From Pseudomonas viridiflava (lineage in GTDB: Bacteria > Pseudomonadota > Gammaproteobacteria > Pseudomonadales > Pseudomonadaceae): a stretch of DNA of 64,000 nt. The notes under the pieces were generated by a model. It saw only the letters and a program-made list of their open reading frames with translations, had not been told where the DNA came from and did no database searches. Made by a program: the position numbers and the translations under genes. The DNA lies in contig NZ_UUOC01000008.1 in NCBI RefSeq assembly GCF_900590755.1, forward strand, positions 1 to 64,000, in the 5' to 3' direction. Shown here piece after piece: positions 29,364 through 39,606 of this stretch (position 1 is its first letter; every line of letters begins with the position of its first letter).

Positions 29364-30032
29364 TTACCCGCGCTCAGGCTGAAAGCGCACCACAATACCC
29401 TTGAGCTTCTGCTGTTTGTCGAGCTGATCACGCAGGCGATCCGCCTCTGCGCGCTCGATCAATGGCCCGACGAAAACCCGATTCACGCCATCTGAAGTGC
29501 GGATGTAGGCGTTATAGCCTTGGGTACGCAGGGTTTTCTGCAGGTTATCGGCATTGGCGCGGTTGGACATGCTGGCCAACTGCACCGACCAACTGACCGA
29601 CAGACCATTGGCATCGACGCCGCTAGGCACTGCAGGCTTGACGGCCGCTTGCGCAGGCGCCGTTGCCGGGGCAGGTGCCGGGGTGGCTGGAGCAGGCGTT
29701 GGTTTCGGCGCAGGTTTGGCAGCCTGGGCAGGAGGCGTCACGGGCTTAGCTGGCGCTGGCGCGGTAGGCATTGATGGAGCCTGGGCTTCATTGCTCAGGT
29801 CGTCATCGGTAGGCACCGGCTCCTGAGGCAAGGCTTGAGGCTCCGGAACCGGTACAGGCTCGACCTGAACCTGAGGCGCCACCGGCGCTTGCGGCGCAGC
29901 AGGCGCATCGACCTGAACATGGTGCGTCTCGTCCTGACGCGTGAACAGCATCGGCAGGAAGATCACCGCCACGGCAATCAGCACCAGGGCGCCGACCATA
30001 CGCTGTTTGAATACGTTATCCAGCAGTGCCAT
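29364..30032 (-). CDS. SPOR-domain (DedD-like) protein
   Basis: This 222-residue protein has a cytoplasmic N-terminus, one TM helix (about residues 12-30), a long Pro/Ala-rich periplasmic linker (about 40-140) and a C-terminal SPOR domain (VSWSVQLASMSNRANAD through VFVGPLIERAEAD). SPOR domains bind denuded glycan strands at the division site, so it probably acts in septation. It overlaps folC by 17 bases and precedes cvpA, as PA3110 does in P. aeruginosa. Confidence 0.9.
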   Translation of the reverse strand: MALLDNVFKQRMVGALVLIAVAVIFLPMLFTRQDETHHVQVDAPAAPQAPVAPQVQVEPVPVPEPQALPQEPVPTDDDLSNEAQAPSMPTAPAPAKPVTPPAQAAKPAPKPTPAPATPAPAPATAPAQAAVKPAVPSGVDANGLSVSWSVQLASMSNRANADNLQKTLRTQGYNAYIRTSDGVNRVFVGPLIERAEADRLRDQLDKQQKLKGIVVRFQPERG

Positions 30033-31323
30033 TTGCAGCTTCCTCTTTGGCGTGCCGGGTCAACCATTCCAGGGCCTCGGCTACACAGTAAAAAGACCCG
30101 AACAGCAAAATTTCGTCATCGGCCGTGGCATGCGCGCACTGAGCCTCCAGTGCCAACGCAACACTCTGATAGGACGTCACGTTCGCGCCAAGGTTCTGAA
30201 GCGCCAACTGCAAATCCGCTGCCGGACGGCTGCGGGACGTAGGCAGCGGTGCAACCGCCCAGTCCTGAATGCTCGAAACCAGCTCAGCGACAACGCCTTC
30301 CAGCTCTTTGTCAGCCAGCAGCCCGAACACGGCAAAGCGTTTGCCGGCAATGGAGCGCTGTGCCAGACGGCTGGCCAGAAACTGCGCCGCATGGGGGTTG
30401 TGGCCCACATCCAGGAGCAGATTCAGGGTCTTGCCGTGCCAGGTAAACACACGGCGATCCAGACGACCGGTGATACGGGTGCCCACGAGCGCAGCGCGAA
30501 TCAGCTCAGGCTTCCAGGCGAGATTCAGCAAAAGATAGGTTTGCAGCGCTAGCGCGGCGTTTTCCATTGGCAAGTCGAGCAATGGCAAATCGTGTAATTC
30601 GATCTGCTGCCCCTGAGCATCGCAGCCCTGCCAGCTCCAGCCATGGTCGGTGATCGACAGATCGAACGCCTGACCGCGCGTCCACAGCGGGCAATTCAAT
30701 TCCCGAGCCTTATCCAGCAATGGGACTGGCGGCAGCGGATCACCACACACCGCCGGACAGCCCTCACGGAAAATACCGGCCTTCTCGAACGCAACCGATT
30801 CGCGGGTATCGCCCAGCCAGTCGGCGTGATCGACGCCAATACTGGTCACCACCGCGATATCGGAATCGATGAGGTTGACTGCATCAAGACGGCCGCCAAG
30901 GCCAACCTCAAGCACCGCAACGTCCAGCCCAGCCTTTTCGAACAACCAGAAAGCGGCCAGCGTACCCATCTCGAAGTAGGTCAGCGTGACATCACCGCGA
31001 GCCGCCTCTACGGCAGCGAAAGCATCGCAAAGCTCAGTGTCGGTGGCCTCAACGCCCTGCACTTGCACTCGCTCGTTATAGCGCAGCAGATGAGGTGAGC
31101 TGTAAACACCGACCTTGAGGCCTTGAGCCTGAAGCAGCGACGCCAGGAAAGCGCACGTAGAACCTTTGCCGTTGGTGCCTGTGACCGTTATAACCCGGGG
31201 CGCAGGTCGGGTCAGACCCAACTGCTGCGCCACCTGTCGCGACCGATCCAGCCCCATATCGATGGCAGAAGGATGCAGTTGCTCAAGGTAAGCGAGCCAG
31301 TCGCCCAGGGATCCTGGGGTCAT
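30016..31323 (-). CDS. folC: Bifunctional folylpolyglutamate/dihydrofolate synthase
   Basis: This Mur-ligase-family enzyme adds glutamate to dihydropteroate and folates. The P-loop is [16 protein letters not shown] near residue 43, followed by [16 protein letters not shown] and the ATP/metal motif [14 protein letters not shown] near residue 145. The length of 435 residues is normal. Its ATG overlaps the accD stop by 4 bases (ATGA), so translation is coupled to accD. Confidence 0.96.
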   Translation of the reverse strand: MTPGSLGDWLAYLEQLHPSAIDMGLDRSRQVAQQLGLTRPAPRVITVTGTNGKGSTCAFLASLLQAQGLKVGVYSSPHLLRYNERVQVQGVEATDTELCDAFAAVEAARGDVTLTYFEMGTLAAFWLFEKAGLDVAVLEVGLGGRLDAVNLIDSDIAVVTSIGVDHADWLGDTRESVAFEKAGIFREGCPAVCGDPLPPVPLLDKARELNCPLWTRGQAFDLSITDHGWSWQGCDAQGQQIELHDLPLLDLPMENAALALQTYLLLNLAWKPELIRAALVGTRITGRLDRRVFTWHGKTLNLLLDVGHNPHAAQFLASRLAQRSIAGKRFAVFGLLADKELEGVVAELVSSIQDWAVAPLPTSRSRPAADLQLALQNLGANVTSYQSVALALEAQCAHATADDEILLFGSFYCVAEALEWLTRHAKEEAANGTAG

Positions 31324-32240
31324 ACAGTCGCCGGTGCCGGCGGAACGATTACTGGCTCAACAACCGGCGCAACGAACTTCGGCGTTGGCAGGTTCATCAT
31401 CTGCGCCAGCAGGTTGCCCAGACGCAGACGTAATTCCTGACGATGGATGATCATGTCGATCGCGCCGTGATCCAGCAGGAATTCACTGCGCTGGAAGCCT
31501 TCCGGCAGTTTTTCACGAACGGTCTGCTCGATAACCCGCGGGCCAGCGAAACCGATCAGCGCTTTAGGCTCGGCAACAATCACGTCGCCCAGCATCGCCA
31601 GACTTGCGGAAACACCACCATAGACCGGGTCGGTGAGCACGGAGATGAACGGCAAGCCTTCTTCACGCAGACGCGCCAGAACCGCAGAGGTCTTGGCCAT
31701 CTGCATCAGGGAAATCAGTGCTTCCTGCATGCGAGCACCGCCGGAAGCGGCGAAGCAGATCATCGGGCAACGTTTTTCCAGTGCGTAGTTGGCGGCTTGA
31801 ACGAAACGCTCACCAACGATTGCGCCCATCGAACCGCCCATGAAGGAGAATTCGAACGCGCAAGCCACCACCGGCATGCCCAGCAGGGAGCCGCTCATGG
31901 AAATCAGCGCGTCTTTTTCGCCGGTCTGCTTCTGCGCGCCGGTCAGGCGGTCCTTGTACTTCTTGCTGTCGCGGAACTTGAGGCGATCCACCGGCTCCAG
32001 GTCGGCACCGATCTCGGCACGGCCTTCGGCGTCGAGGAAAATATCCAGGCGTGCACGAGCGCCGATGCGCATGTGGTGGTTGCACTTGGGGCAGACGTCC
32101 AGGGTTTTTTCCAGCTCCGGACGATAAAGCACCGCTTCACAGGACGGGCATTTGTGCCACAGGCCTTCAGGGACCGAGCTTTTCTTGACTTCGGATCGCA
32201 TGATCGAAGGGATCAGCTTGTCTACCAACCAGTTGCTCAT
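31320..32240 (-). CDS. accD: Acetyl-CoA carboxylase carboxyltransferase beta subunit
   Basis: With AccA this subunit transfers the carboxyl group from biotin to acetyl-CoA, giving malonyl-CoA. It has the N-terminal Cys4 zinc finger ([10 protein letters not shown] and [12 protein letters not shown]) and the crotonase-like core [11 protein letters not shown] and [12 protein letters not shown]. The ATG at 32240 gives the usual start [12 protein letters not shown] and 306 residues; an in-frame extension to 32297 is not conserved. A gap of 288 bases separates it from trpF, so it may have its own promoter. A GGCGAGG/CCTCGCC hairpin lies in that gap near 32402-32428. C-terminal residues after about 290 are low complexity. 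Confidence 0.96.
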   Translation of the reverse strand: MSNWLVDKLIPSIMRSEVKKSSVPEGLWHKCPSCEAVLYRPELEKTLDVCPKCNHHMRIGARARLDIFLDAEGRAEIGADLEPVDRLKFRDSKKYKDRLTGAQKQTGEKDALISMSGSLLGMPVVACAFEFSFMGGSMGAIVGERFVQAANYALEKRCPMICFAASGGARMQEALISLMQMAKTSAVLARLREEGLPFISVLTDPVYGGVSASLAMLGDVIVAEPKALIGFAGPRVIEQTVREKLPEGFQRSEFLLDHGAIDMIIHRQELRLRLGNLLAQMMNLPTPKFVAPVVEPVIVPPAPATV

Positions 32241-32528
32241 GCTTTGTTTCTCCAGTACCGGTGGCTCGAACGCGGGGCGATTCAGCGCCCAGCGCATGCC
32301 CTTGAGCTAAATTCGTAAATGGCTCGAAGCTGCGAACTGCGGCTGCCTCATGGCAGGACCTGCATGCATCGCGACTTCAATCGTGACTCTCTTTCAACCG
32401 TGGCGAGGAGGTAAAACCGCCCTCGCCCGTAAAAATCCAAAATGCCTCGCCAACCGGCGCAGACAGGGTTGTGGACGATGGCCAGTCAAAAACCGTCACA
32501 TCCAGTAAACAACCGGGCCAGTCTGCCG

Positions 32529-33149
32529 TCATGCGCCGTGAACCGCACTCATGAACGCGCGAATCTTGTCATGATCCTTGATGCCTTTGCTCTTTTCGAC
32601 TCCGCCGCTGACGTCAACCGCATACGGTCGAACCTGAGCAATAGCCTGAGCAACGTTGGCTGACGTCAGCCCGCCCGCCAGGATAATTGGTTTTTCAAGA
32701 TCGCTCGGAATCAAGGCCCAGTCGAACGTCTCGCCCGTACCGCCGGGTACGCCGGAGACAAAGGTATCGAGCAGGATGCCGCTGGCTTTGGCGTACAAAC
32801 GGCAACTCGCCGCAATATCGTCACCGGCCTGCACACGCAGCGCCTTGATGAACGGGCGATGATAACCCTCGCACTGCTCTGGCGTCTCGTCGCCATGGAA
32901 CTGCAGGAGATCCAGCGGGACCGCGTCCAGCGTCTCGTTCAGCTCACAGCTGCTGGCATTGACGAACAACCCCACGGTGCTGATAAACGGCGGCAGCGCA
33001 GCGATGATCGAGCGCGCCTGCTGAACCGTCACCGCCCTCGGGCTTTTAGGGTAGAACACAAAACCAATGGCGTCGGCACCGGCTTCAACAGCGGCCAGTG
33101 CATCTTCTATGCGGGTTATCCCGCAGATCTTGCTGCGAACGGCTGACAT
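32529..33149 (-). CDS. trpF: Phosphoribosylanthranilate isomerase
   Basis: This TIM-barrel enzyme of tryptophan synthesis has 206 residues. It begins with [11 protein letters not shown] (catalytic Cys7-type motif) and [15 protein letters not shown], has [11 protein letters not shown] near residue 85, and ends with [14 protein letters not shown] and [15 protein letters not shown], the phosphate-binding loops with the catalytic Asp. As in other pseudomonads, it sits apart from the other trp genes, between truA and accD. Confidence 0.96.
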   Translation of the reverse strand: MSAVRSKICGITRIEDALAAVEAGADAIGFVFYPKSPRAVTVQQARSIIAALPPFISTVGLFVNASSCELNETLDAVPLDLLQFHGDETPEQCEGYHRPFIKALRVQAGDDIAASCRLYAKASGILLDTFVSGVPGGTGETFDWALIPSDLEKPIILAGGLTSANVAQAIAQVRPYAVDVSGGVEKSKGIKDHDKIRAFMSAVHGA

Positions 33150-33208
33150 GTAAATGACCTCAAGCCTTTCGGGAAAGGCCCGGATGTTAACAAAAGCTGT
33201 GACGAGCG

Positions 33209-34063
33209 TCAGCCGTCCAGTTCCGAGAACCCTGTAAGAAAATGCGGCCCGATGAAGCGTTCCGGGAGCGGGAACTCATCCCGATACTCTACCTGGACCA
33301 GATACAGGCCAAACGGATGGGCTGTGACCCCGCCCGTGCGACGCACCTTGCTTTCCAGCACTTCCTTCGCCCATTCAACAGGCCGCTCGCCCGTGCCGAT
33401 GGTCATCAACACCCCGGCGATATTGCGCACCATGTGATGCAGAAAGGCATTGGCCCGCACGTCGATGACAATCATCTTGCCGTGGCGCGTGACCCGCAGA
33501 TGGTGCAGCTGCTTGATTGGGGACTTGGCCTGGCATTGCCCGGCCCGGAAGGCGCTGAAATCGTGAGTACCCACCAGATACTGCGCGGCCTCGGCCATGC
33601 GCTCGACATCCAGAGGGCGGTGATTCCAGGTGATTTCCTGATTCAAATGCGCAGGGCGGATCTGATCGTTGTAGATGACGTAGCGATAACGCCGGGCGAT
33701 GGCCTTGAAGCGCGCGTGGAAATCGGCGGGCATGACCCTCGCCCAGCTCACGCTGATGTCGTGAGGCAGGTTGATGTTGGCACCCATCACCCAGGCCTTC
33801 AGGGAGCGCTCGGCCTTGGTATCGAAATGCACCACCTGACCACAGGCATGAACGCCCGCATCGGTGCGACCGGCGCACAACAGCGAAACCGGCGAGTCCG
33901 CCACTTTCGACAAGGCATTCTCGAGAGTTTCCTGCACGGTCAGCACGCCGGACGCCTGACGTTGCCAGCCGCAGTAACGCGAGCCTTTGTATTCGACCCC
34001 GAGAGCAATCCGGTAAAAGCCGTCGGCTGCCATCTCGGCAGTCGGGTTATCTATGTTCGCCAA
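33209..34063 (-). CDS. truA: tRNA pseudouridine(38-40) synthase
   Basis: This enzyme makes pseudouridine at positions 38-40 of the anticodon arm. The catalytic Asp lies in [11 protein letters not shown] near residue 66; [15 protein letters not shown] near residue 23 and [15 protein letters not shown] near residue 205 are further family motifs. It has 284 residues. The N-terminal ten residues are not conserved; the Met at residue 11 is another possible start. It lies between fimV and trpF, as in P. aeruginosa. Confidence 0.96.
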   Translation of the reverse strand: MANIDNPTAEMAADGFYRIALGVEYKGSRYCGWQRQASGVLTVQETLENALSKVADSPVSLLCAGRTDAGVHACGQVVHFDTKAERSLKAWVMGANINLPHDISVSWARVMPADFHARFKAIARRYRYVIYNDQIRPAHLNQEITWNHRPLDVERMAEAAQYLVGTHDFSAFRAGQCQAKSPIKQLHHLRVTRHGKMIVIDVRANAFLHHMVRNIAGVLMTIGTGERPVEWAKEVLESKVRRTGGVTAHPFGLYLVQVEYRDEFPLPERFIGPHFLTGFSELDG

Positions 34064-34146
34064 GGAAGTTAAAGCCTGTCGGTTTGCGAAATGGCGGCCA
34101 TTATAGAGCCGTCGAAAAAAGACGCCATGTGCTCGGCGCTATAAAT

Positions 34147-34174
34147 GCAAACGGCCGCATAAGCGGCCGTTTGC
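34147..34174 (-). terminator. Hairpin terminator behind fimV
   Basis: A near-perfect stem GCAAACGGCCGC / GCGGCCGTTTGC with a 4-base loop is followed on the minus strand by a short T-rich stretch (ATTTATAG). It lies between the fimV stop and the truA start. Confidence 0.7.
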
Positions 34175-34191
34175 GGTGTAACAGGACTGAA

Positions 34192-36948
34192 TCAGGCAAG
34201 GCGCCCGAGCATTTCCCTGGCTTCGGTCTTCTGGCTGTCATCGCCTTCAGTGACCACTTCATCCAGGATGTCGCGAGCACCGTCGCTGTCACCCATTTCG
34301 ATGTAGGCGCGGGCCAGATCGAGTTTGGTGGCGGCTTCGTCAGTGCCAGACAGGAAGTCAAACTCCGGCTCGTCGTCCATCGTCGCCATGTCACCCGCCG
34401 TAAAGCTTGGCGTCTGGAACGGTTCGGCCATCGGCGGGCTTTCCAGGTTCTGCGACAAGCGCTCCAGTTCGGCGTTGACGTCGTCAATCTCCGACGCGAA
34501 AGCCTGAGTGGCCTGATCGGTCTCGATCTCATCAGCCAGCGACAGATCGAAATCGTCCGGCAGGTCCAGATCATGCTCGGGCTCTGGCTCCGGCGTAATG
34601 GCCGGGGTTTCACCCAGATCCAGCGGATCATTTTCCAGGCTCAGCAGGAAATCGTCTTCATGGGTCAGCGCTGGCTCATCTTCGGCCAGATCCAGATCGA
34701 AATCATCCAGATCGTCAGGTGCACTGACTGCTGCGGCTTCGTTTTGCTGGCGGAGCAATGTTTCGAAACTTGGCTCATCCGCCGCAGCGACAACCGGTGC
34801 GTCCAGCTCGAAATCGTCATCAGCAGCCAAGGCTTCGGGCTCAGGAACAGTCTCAGGCGACGCCAACTCCAGGTCCTCGAGGCTCAAGTCGAAATCGTTG
34901 TCCAGATCATCGGCAATCGGAGCAGGTTGCGGCTCAGGCTCAGGAGCGAGCAGCTCTGGTTCTGGCTCGACCTCAGGCTCTGCCTCATCCAGCAACAGGC
35001 TTTCGACGTATTTGGCGTCCATCTCCGCTGCCAATGCGGCGGCAGTGGCGGTTGCGGCAGCCGCAGTTACAGCGGCGGCAGCGATGGTCGGGTTGTTATC
35101 TTTTAGCTGCTCGACCTCAGCTTGATTCTTTCCCCTGGCCACCACTTTGCGCTCGTGGGCAGCGAAGGCTTTGGTATTGCCCTGCTCCGCATAGATTTCC
35201 ATCAGTTTCAGACGGATATCGTCGCGAGACGGATCAACTTTGACCGATTCTTCCAGCAGCTCGACGGCCTGATTCATACGGCCATAGGCAATATGGATTT
35301 CAGCCTGAACCAGCGGATCCGCAGGACGCTCTTTAGCGGCGACCCCCGCTGCTGCGGCTGGCACCATTCTCACGCCCGGCGGTGGAACATCCAGACCATC
35401 AAAACTGGCCTGTGGCAGTTCCATGTCCATATCGGAAACAAAGTCGGACTCTTCGGCCAGGGCGCGGGCCATACGGCGATGCTTCTCGGCTTCAGCCTTG
35501 GCATTGCGACGGCGGGCCAGGAACAGCATCAACAGCAGCAGGAGCAAGACCACTGCACCGCCAATAATGCCGAGCACTACCGGGTTATTGAGCAGTTGCT
35601 TGAACGGGTCCTGTTCCTCGACGTCCTGTGCGGCGACCGGATCGACCACCAGCGGTTGCTCTGAACCTGGCGTGGTGACCTGAGCGGCGCCAGCGGGCAG
35701 CGCATCTTCCGGCGCAATTTCACCCGGCGGCTTGGCAGCGGCTTCCGGCGAACCGGGGGCGGCAACCAGCGCGGCTGGCAATGCCGGATTTGCGGCTGGC
35801 GCGGGTGGAACCACTGCGCCTGAAGCCTGCATCTTGGCCAGTTGATCGCTTTTGAGCTGGATCAGGCGCTGCATTTTGTCGAGCTGGCTTTGCAGGTCGT
35901 TCATGCGGCTCTTGAGCTCGGCATTATCACGACGTGCGGTGTCGAGGTTCTCTTCGGCCACGGCCAGCTTGTTGGCGAGATTCTTGTCGCCCGCCGCGCC
36001 TTTGGCGGCAGGGTTGGAGCCTGCCGAAACCAGACTCAGATTGTCTTTGACTTCCACCTGGGATGGCGCGGCACCGGCGCGATCACGGCGTGTTGCGTCC
36101 AGCTGGCGGGCACCCGTGGGCAGGTTACGACCCTGACGCCAGGCCTGATTCTGCGCCGCCACTTCCGTGATGGCCTGCGGCTGAGGCATGGTTCTGGATT
36201 CTTGCGGGGTCGGCAGGCGCAGCACCTGGCCCTTCTTCAGACGGTTGATGTTACCGCCAATGAACGCATTGGGGTTCAACGCCTGAATCGCCAACATGGT
36301 CTGCTGGACGGTACCGCCGTTGCGGACCTTCTCGGCAATTTCCCACAAGGTGTCGTTATTGCTGGTGGTGTACAGAACAGGTTTTGCATCAGACGCCGGA
36401 GCAGGCGTTTGCGCTGCCGGTTCTGGGGCTGGAGGTGGCGTGACAGGTTGTTCGGCAGCTGGCGCGGTGCTTGGCAGTTGCGCAGGCGCGGCCGGGCTTA
36501 CAGCAGGCGTTGAAGCAGCAGCTGCTGCTGCAGCGGCTTCAGGTGAGTACTTTGGCGGGTCCAGCAACAGGCTGTACTCGCGCAACAGTCGGCCATTGGG
36601 CCAGAGCACTTGCACCAGGAATTTTACGAAAGGTTCACGTACCGGCCTGCTGGAGGTAATACGCAGCACACTCTTGCCGCTGGCGTTGATGACCGGCGTA
36701 AACGTCAGATCATTGAGAAAGGCCTGGCGGGTAATACCGGCCTGAGCGAAGTCGGCAGTAGTCGCCAGACTCGGCACCACCTGCGCAGCGTTGAGACCCT
36801 GCGCTTCCGTCAGTTCTATCTCGGCTACCAATGGCTGGTTCAGGGTCGACTTGACCGACAACTCCCCAAGGCCCAGCGCCTGCGCCATTCCTGATGACAG
36901 CGCTGAAGCCGCGGCAATTGCTAAAACCAGTTTGCGAACCTGAACCAT
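34192..36948 (-). CDS. fimV: FimV/HubP-family polar hub and pilus assembly protein
   Basis: This inner-membrane protein of 918 residues has a signal peptide (MVQVRKLVLAIAAASA...), a conserved FimV N-terminus (LGLGELSVKSTLNQPL) and a periplasmic LysM domain (NDTLWEIAEKVRNGGTVQQT near residue 200) that binds peptidoglycan. A coiled coil (about 330-375) and one TM helix (near residue 460) follow. The acidic cytoplasmic part is rich in DLDLD repeats and contains a TPR-like motif and the C-terminal FimV domain (KLDLARAYIEMGDSDGARDI). It localises pili and polar regulators and supports cAMP signalling. The ATG at 36948 starts the signal peptide; the extension to 36999 is rejected. Confidence 0.95.
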   Translation of the reverse strand: MVQVRKLVLAIAAASALSSGMAQALGLGELSVKSTLNQPLVAEIELTEAQGLNAAQVVPSLATTADFAQAGITRQAFLNDLTFTPVINASGKSVLRITSSRPVREPFVKFLVQVLWPNGRLLREYSLLLDPPKYSPEAAAAAAAASTPAVSPAAPAQLPSTAPAAEQPVTPPPAPEPAAQTPAPASDAKPVLYTTSNNDTLWEIAEKVRNGGTVQQTMLAIQALNPNAFIGGNINRLKKGQVLRLPTPQESRTMPQPQAITEVAAQNQAWRQGRNLPTGARQLDATRRDRAGAAPSQVEVKDNLSLVSAGSNPAAKGAAGDKNLANKLAVAEENLDTARRDNAELKSRMNDLQSQLDKMQRLIQLKSDQLAKMQASGAVVPPAPAANPALPAALVAAPGSPEAAAKPPGEIAPEDALPAGAAQVTTPGSEQPLVVDPVAAQDVEEQDPFKQLLNNPVVLGIIGGAVVLLLLLLMLFLARRRNAKAEAEKHRRMARALAEESDFVSDMDMELPQASFDGLDVPPPGVRMVPAAAAGVAAKERPADPLVQAEIHIAYGRMNQAVELLEESVKVDPSRDDIRLKLMEIYAEQGNTKAFAAHERKVVARGKNQAEVEQLKDNNPTIAAAAVTAAAATATAAALAAEMDAKYVESLLLDEAEPEVEPEPELLAPEPEPQPAPIADDLDNDFDLSLEDLELASPETVPEPEALAADDDFELDAPVVAAADEPSFETLLRQQNEAAAVSAPDDLDDFDLDLAEDEPALTHEDDFLLSLENDPLDLGETPAITPEPEPEHDLDLPDDFDLSLADEIETDQATQAFASEIDDVNAELERLSQNLESPPMAEPFQTPSFTAGDMATMDDEPEFDFLSGTDEAATKLDLARAYIEMGDSDGARDILDEVVTEGDDSQKTEAREMLGRLA

Positions 36949-37061
36949 AGCCCATCCCTTGTTAAAAAATTCCTCGGTAGCCGAGAAGGTGAAAAGCACT
37001 CATCTCAGCGTCAAGGACACGTCCGGCTAGAATGATTCTTCAAATTGTTGCCAAGTATCTT

Positions 37062-38072
37062 TTACACATAGTCTTTTATCAACAATTCAGCAACCTGCAC
37101 AGCGTTCAAAGCCGCGCCTTTGCGAACATTGTCGGCCGTTACCCACAGATTTAGCTCACAGGGGTCGTCGATTCCGCTACGTACCCGTCCTACATAAACC
37201 ACGTCTTGCCCTACAGCATCACCGACCGGCGTGGGGTAATCACCGGCTTCTACCAGTTCAATACCGGACGCCGCTTCCAGCGCTTTGTTCACCGCAGCAA
37301 GGTCGACCGGCGCTGCTGTTTCCACCGACACCGTAAAGCTGTCGCCAAAGAAAACCGGGACCTGAACACAGGTGGCCGCGACCTTCAGTAAAGGCAGGGC
37401 AAGCAACTCGCGCAACTCGGCCACCAGACGTTTTTCCAGAGGCGCATGGCCGTTGTCATCCGGCGTGCCGACCTGAGCCAGCAAATTGAAGGCCATCTGG
37501 CGATCAAAGAAACGCGGCTCCAACGGCCGGACGTTAAGTAATTCAGTGGTCTGACGCGCCAGTTCGGCGACACCTTCACGGCCCTGACTGGAGACTGCCA
37601 GACAGGCTGTAACGCTCACCCGACGGATTTCAAGGATCTCACGCAAAGGCGCCAGCGCCAGCGCCAATGCAGCGCCGGAAGCACTCGGACTGCTGACCTG
37701 GAAAGGCTTGCCGTAGGACTCTACCAATGCGGCATTGATTTCAGGGATCACGCCCGGTGCCTGCTCCGGAGTCAGACCGCCCGACAAGTCGATCACCGAA
37801 CAGCCAGCTGCTGTAGCCCGCGCTGCATAGCTGCGGGTAATGGCAGGGCCTGCGGCAAAAAACGCGATCTGAGCCTTGCTGAAGTCGAATTCGTCGACTT
37901 CCCGCACGCGTACGTTCTTGCCGCGGAAAGGCACCGAGTGGCCCGCCGACTCGATGCTGGCCAGCAAATGCAGTTGAGCAACAGGGAAATCGCGTTCTTC
38001 GAGAATCTGGACGATGGTTTCGCCGACAGTACCGGTGGCGCCGATCACGGCAATATCAAAGGACTGACTCAT
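37062..38072 (-). CDS. usg: Aspartate-semialdehyde dehydrogenase paralogue without catalytic residues (Usg-like)
   Basis: This 336-residue protein has the Asd fold, starting with the NADP motif VIGATGTVGETIVQIL. Where true Asd has PNCST, this protein has SSPSASG, so the nucleophile Cys is missing. The catalytic His of the GHS motif is replaced by Asp (VPVFFGDSFTV). It therefore resembles E. coli Usg-1 and P. aeruginosa PA3116, probably not an enzyme in lysine or threonine synthesis. In pseudomonads it sits between asd and fimV; here fimV follows but no asd precedes. Its function is unknown. Confidence 0.85.
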   Translation of the reverse strand: MSQSFDIAVIGATGTVGETIVQILEERDFPVAQLHLLASIESAGHSVPFRGKNVRVREVDEFDFSKAQIAFFAAGPAITRSYAARATAAGCSVIDLSGGLTPEQAPGVIPEINAALVESYGKPFQVSSPSASGAALALALAPLREILEIRRVSVTACLAVSSQGREGVAELARQTTELLNVRPLEPRFFDRQMAFNLLAQVGTPDDNGHAPLEKRLVAELRELLALPLLKVAATCVQVPVFFGDSFTVSVETAAPVDLAAVNKALEAASGIELVEAGDYPTPVGDAVGQDVVYVGRVRSGIDDPCELNLWVTADNVRKGAALNAVQVAELLIKDYV

Positions 38073-38151
38073 GCAAAAACCTCAGGTAAAACGGGGAGCG
38101 GCACTTTAACCGCGCAGTTGGGCACAGGCAATTGAGCGAGCGATTTATCGG

Positions 38152-38712
38152 TCAGGGCTCAAGCCCAATGGGGAAAAACTCCCCGGAACTCCAGACACCC
38201 AGCCAATTCTGACCGTCGATCTCACGAGAGACCGCAAGCTCCACCAATTGATAGAACACATTGCGATGGATGAGTGCGTCCAGATTGACCCGCACATTGA
38301 CGTAAGGGGCTGGCTCACCGGTCTGCGGGTCGGTGAGTACCCGCAAAGGATGCTCAGGGCCAGCCACTGTCAGATCTTCGACATTAGTGGCAAAGCGCAA
38401 AACCTGTTGCTCGCCCTCCCCCTCGACCTCCAGCGTGACCGCCACGAAGGGCGCATCATCCACGGTGATCCGCACCTTCTCCACCGGGGTAATCAGAAAA
38501 TAGTCATCCCCGTCGCGACGCATGATGGTGGAAAACAACCGGACCATCGGCTTGCGGCCAATGGGCGTACCCAGGTAGTACCAAGTGCCATCCCGGGCGA
38601 TACGCATATCGATATCACCGCAGAAATCCGGGTTCCACAGATGAACGGGCGGCAAACCTTTGCCCTTGGGGATCTGCGCGAACAGATCGTTGGCCTTGCC
38701 GGAACCGCTCAT
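38152..38712 (-). CDS. DUF1285 domain protein
   Basis: This 186-residue soluble protein has the DUF1285 start [28 protein letters not shown] and the middle [21 protein letters not shown]. It has no signal peptide. It lies 9 bases behind the DUF4823 gene and may be co-transcribed with it. The function of the family is not known. Confidence 0.85.
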   Translation of the reverse strand: MSGSGKANDLFAQIPKGKGLPPVHLWNPDFCGDIDMRIARDGTWYYLGTPIGRKPMVRLFSTIMRRDGDDYFLITPVEKVRITVDDAPFVAVTLEVEGEGEQQVLRFATNVEDLTVAGPEHPLRVLTDPQTGEPAPYVNVRVNLDALIHRNVFYQLVELAVSREIDGQNWLGVWSSGEFFPIGLEP

Positions 38713-38721
38713 GTTTGCTCC

Positions 38722-39327
38722 TTAACGACTGACGCCCAACAAACTGCGAGCGTATTCCTCAAGAGGTGCAGCAAGCAAATCTTCCGGGCGGGTGTCGTAG
38801 AGCGTCAGCAAACCGCCACGGATGTGAATCCGCGCGCTGTCGATCAGGTAACGGGTGCTGGTTTCAATGACCATCAGTTGAATCACGCCGTTGTCGATCC
38901 CCAGACGGTCGACCGCTTCCTGATCAGCCCAGTCGTCGCCGTTGCTGATTCGATCGTCCGCTCTGGCAAACCGGGTGTAGAGCAGATAATGGGCGCCCAT
39001 GGAACGGGCTTCGGTCATGGCTTCATCCAGCCCCAGCGGTGCACGGGCACGACGGACCATGGGAAAGTATTCGACAAAACCATTGAAGGCTTCTTCAGCC
39101 ACCACGTTCTGCTTTGGCGCCTGGCCTGCGCCATGGGGAGCGAAAGCACCCTGGGCAATATAAATGAAGGAGTCCGCCTGCAATCTGAAATTGCTGATAC
39201 GGCGAGTATTACTGTGATCCAGAATCCCGGCATCACTGAGCTGATCACGAGTGCCCTGGGCCATATCGCTGACACTCATACAACCATTCAACGCCAACAG
39301 CGCCAGTAACAGAACCAGGCTACGCAT
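38722..39327 (-). CDS. DUF4823-family lipoprotein
   Basis: This 201-residue protein has a lipoprotein signal (MRSLVLLLALLALNGC, lipid Cys16). The ATG at 39327 follows GGAGGGG by three bases; the longer ORF to 39519 has no coding character. The mature part resembles DUF4823 (EEAFNGFVEYFPMVRRA; AHYLLYTRFARADDRI). The function is unknown. It forms a pair with the DUF1285 gene downstream. Confidence 0.85.
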   Translation of the reverse strand: MRSLVLLLALLALNGCMSVSDMAQGTRDQLSDAGILDHSNTRRISNFRLQADSFIYIAQGAFAPHGAGQAPKQNVVAEEAFNGFVEYFPMVRRARAPLGLDEAMTEARSMGAHYLLYTRFARADDRISNGDDWADQEAVDRLGIDNGVIQLMVIETSTRYLIDSARIHIRGGLLTLYDTRPEDLLAAPLEEYARSLLGVSR

Positions 39328-39481
39328 TATCCCCTCCCAAATACCGGTGACGGAAAACCGGCGAATGGTCGTCGGATGCAGCTTCCGCGCCAGAGCGGCC
39401 CCGGAGGGGAATAATCTCGACATCAAGGCGAAAAAAGTCGTTGGAGATTCTATGGTTGCCCGCGAGCTGAAGTGCGACGCG

Positions 39482-39569
39482 GGGCCGGCTTTAGTCGGGA
39501 ATGCGGTAGTTCTGAGCACCTATTATCGGTGATCGTCCCGGCCCCTTCCCGGCTAAAGCCGGTCCCACA
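39482..39569. repeat. Inverted REP pair between the DUF4823 promoter and tetR
   Basis: The arms GGCCGGCTTTAGTCGGGAA (partly decayed) and TTCCCGGCTAAAGCCGGTCCCACA (about 39546-39569) form an inverted pair. It lies between the tetR stop codon and the DUF4823 start. Confidence 0.8.
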
Positions 39570-39606
39570 TCGTCACCCGAGTGGGAGCCGTAGATCAGAC
39601 CGGGCG

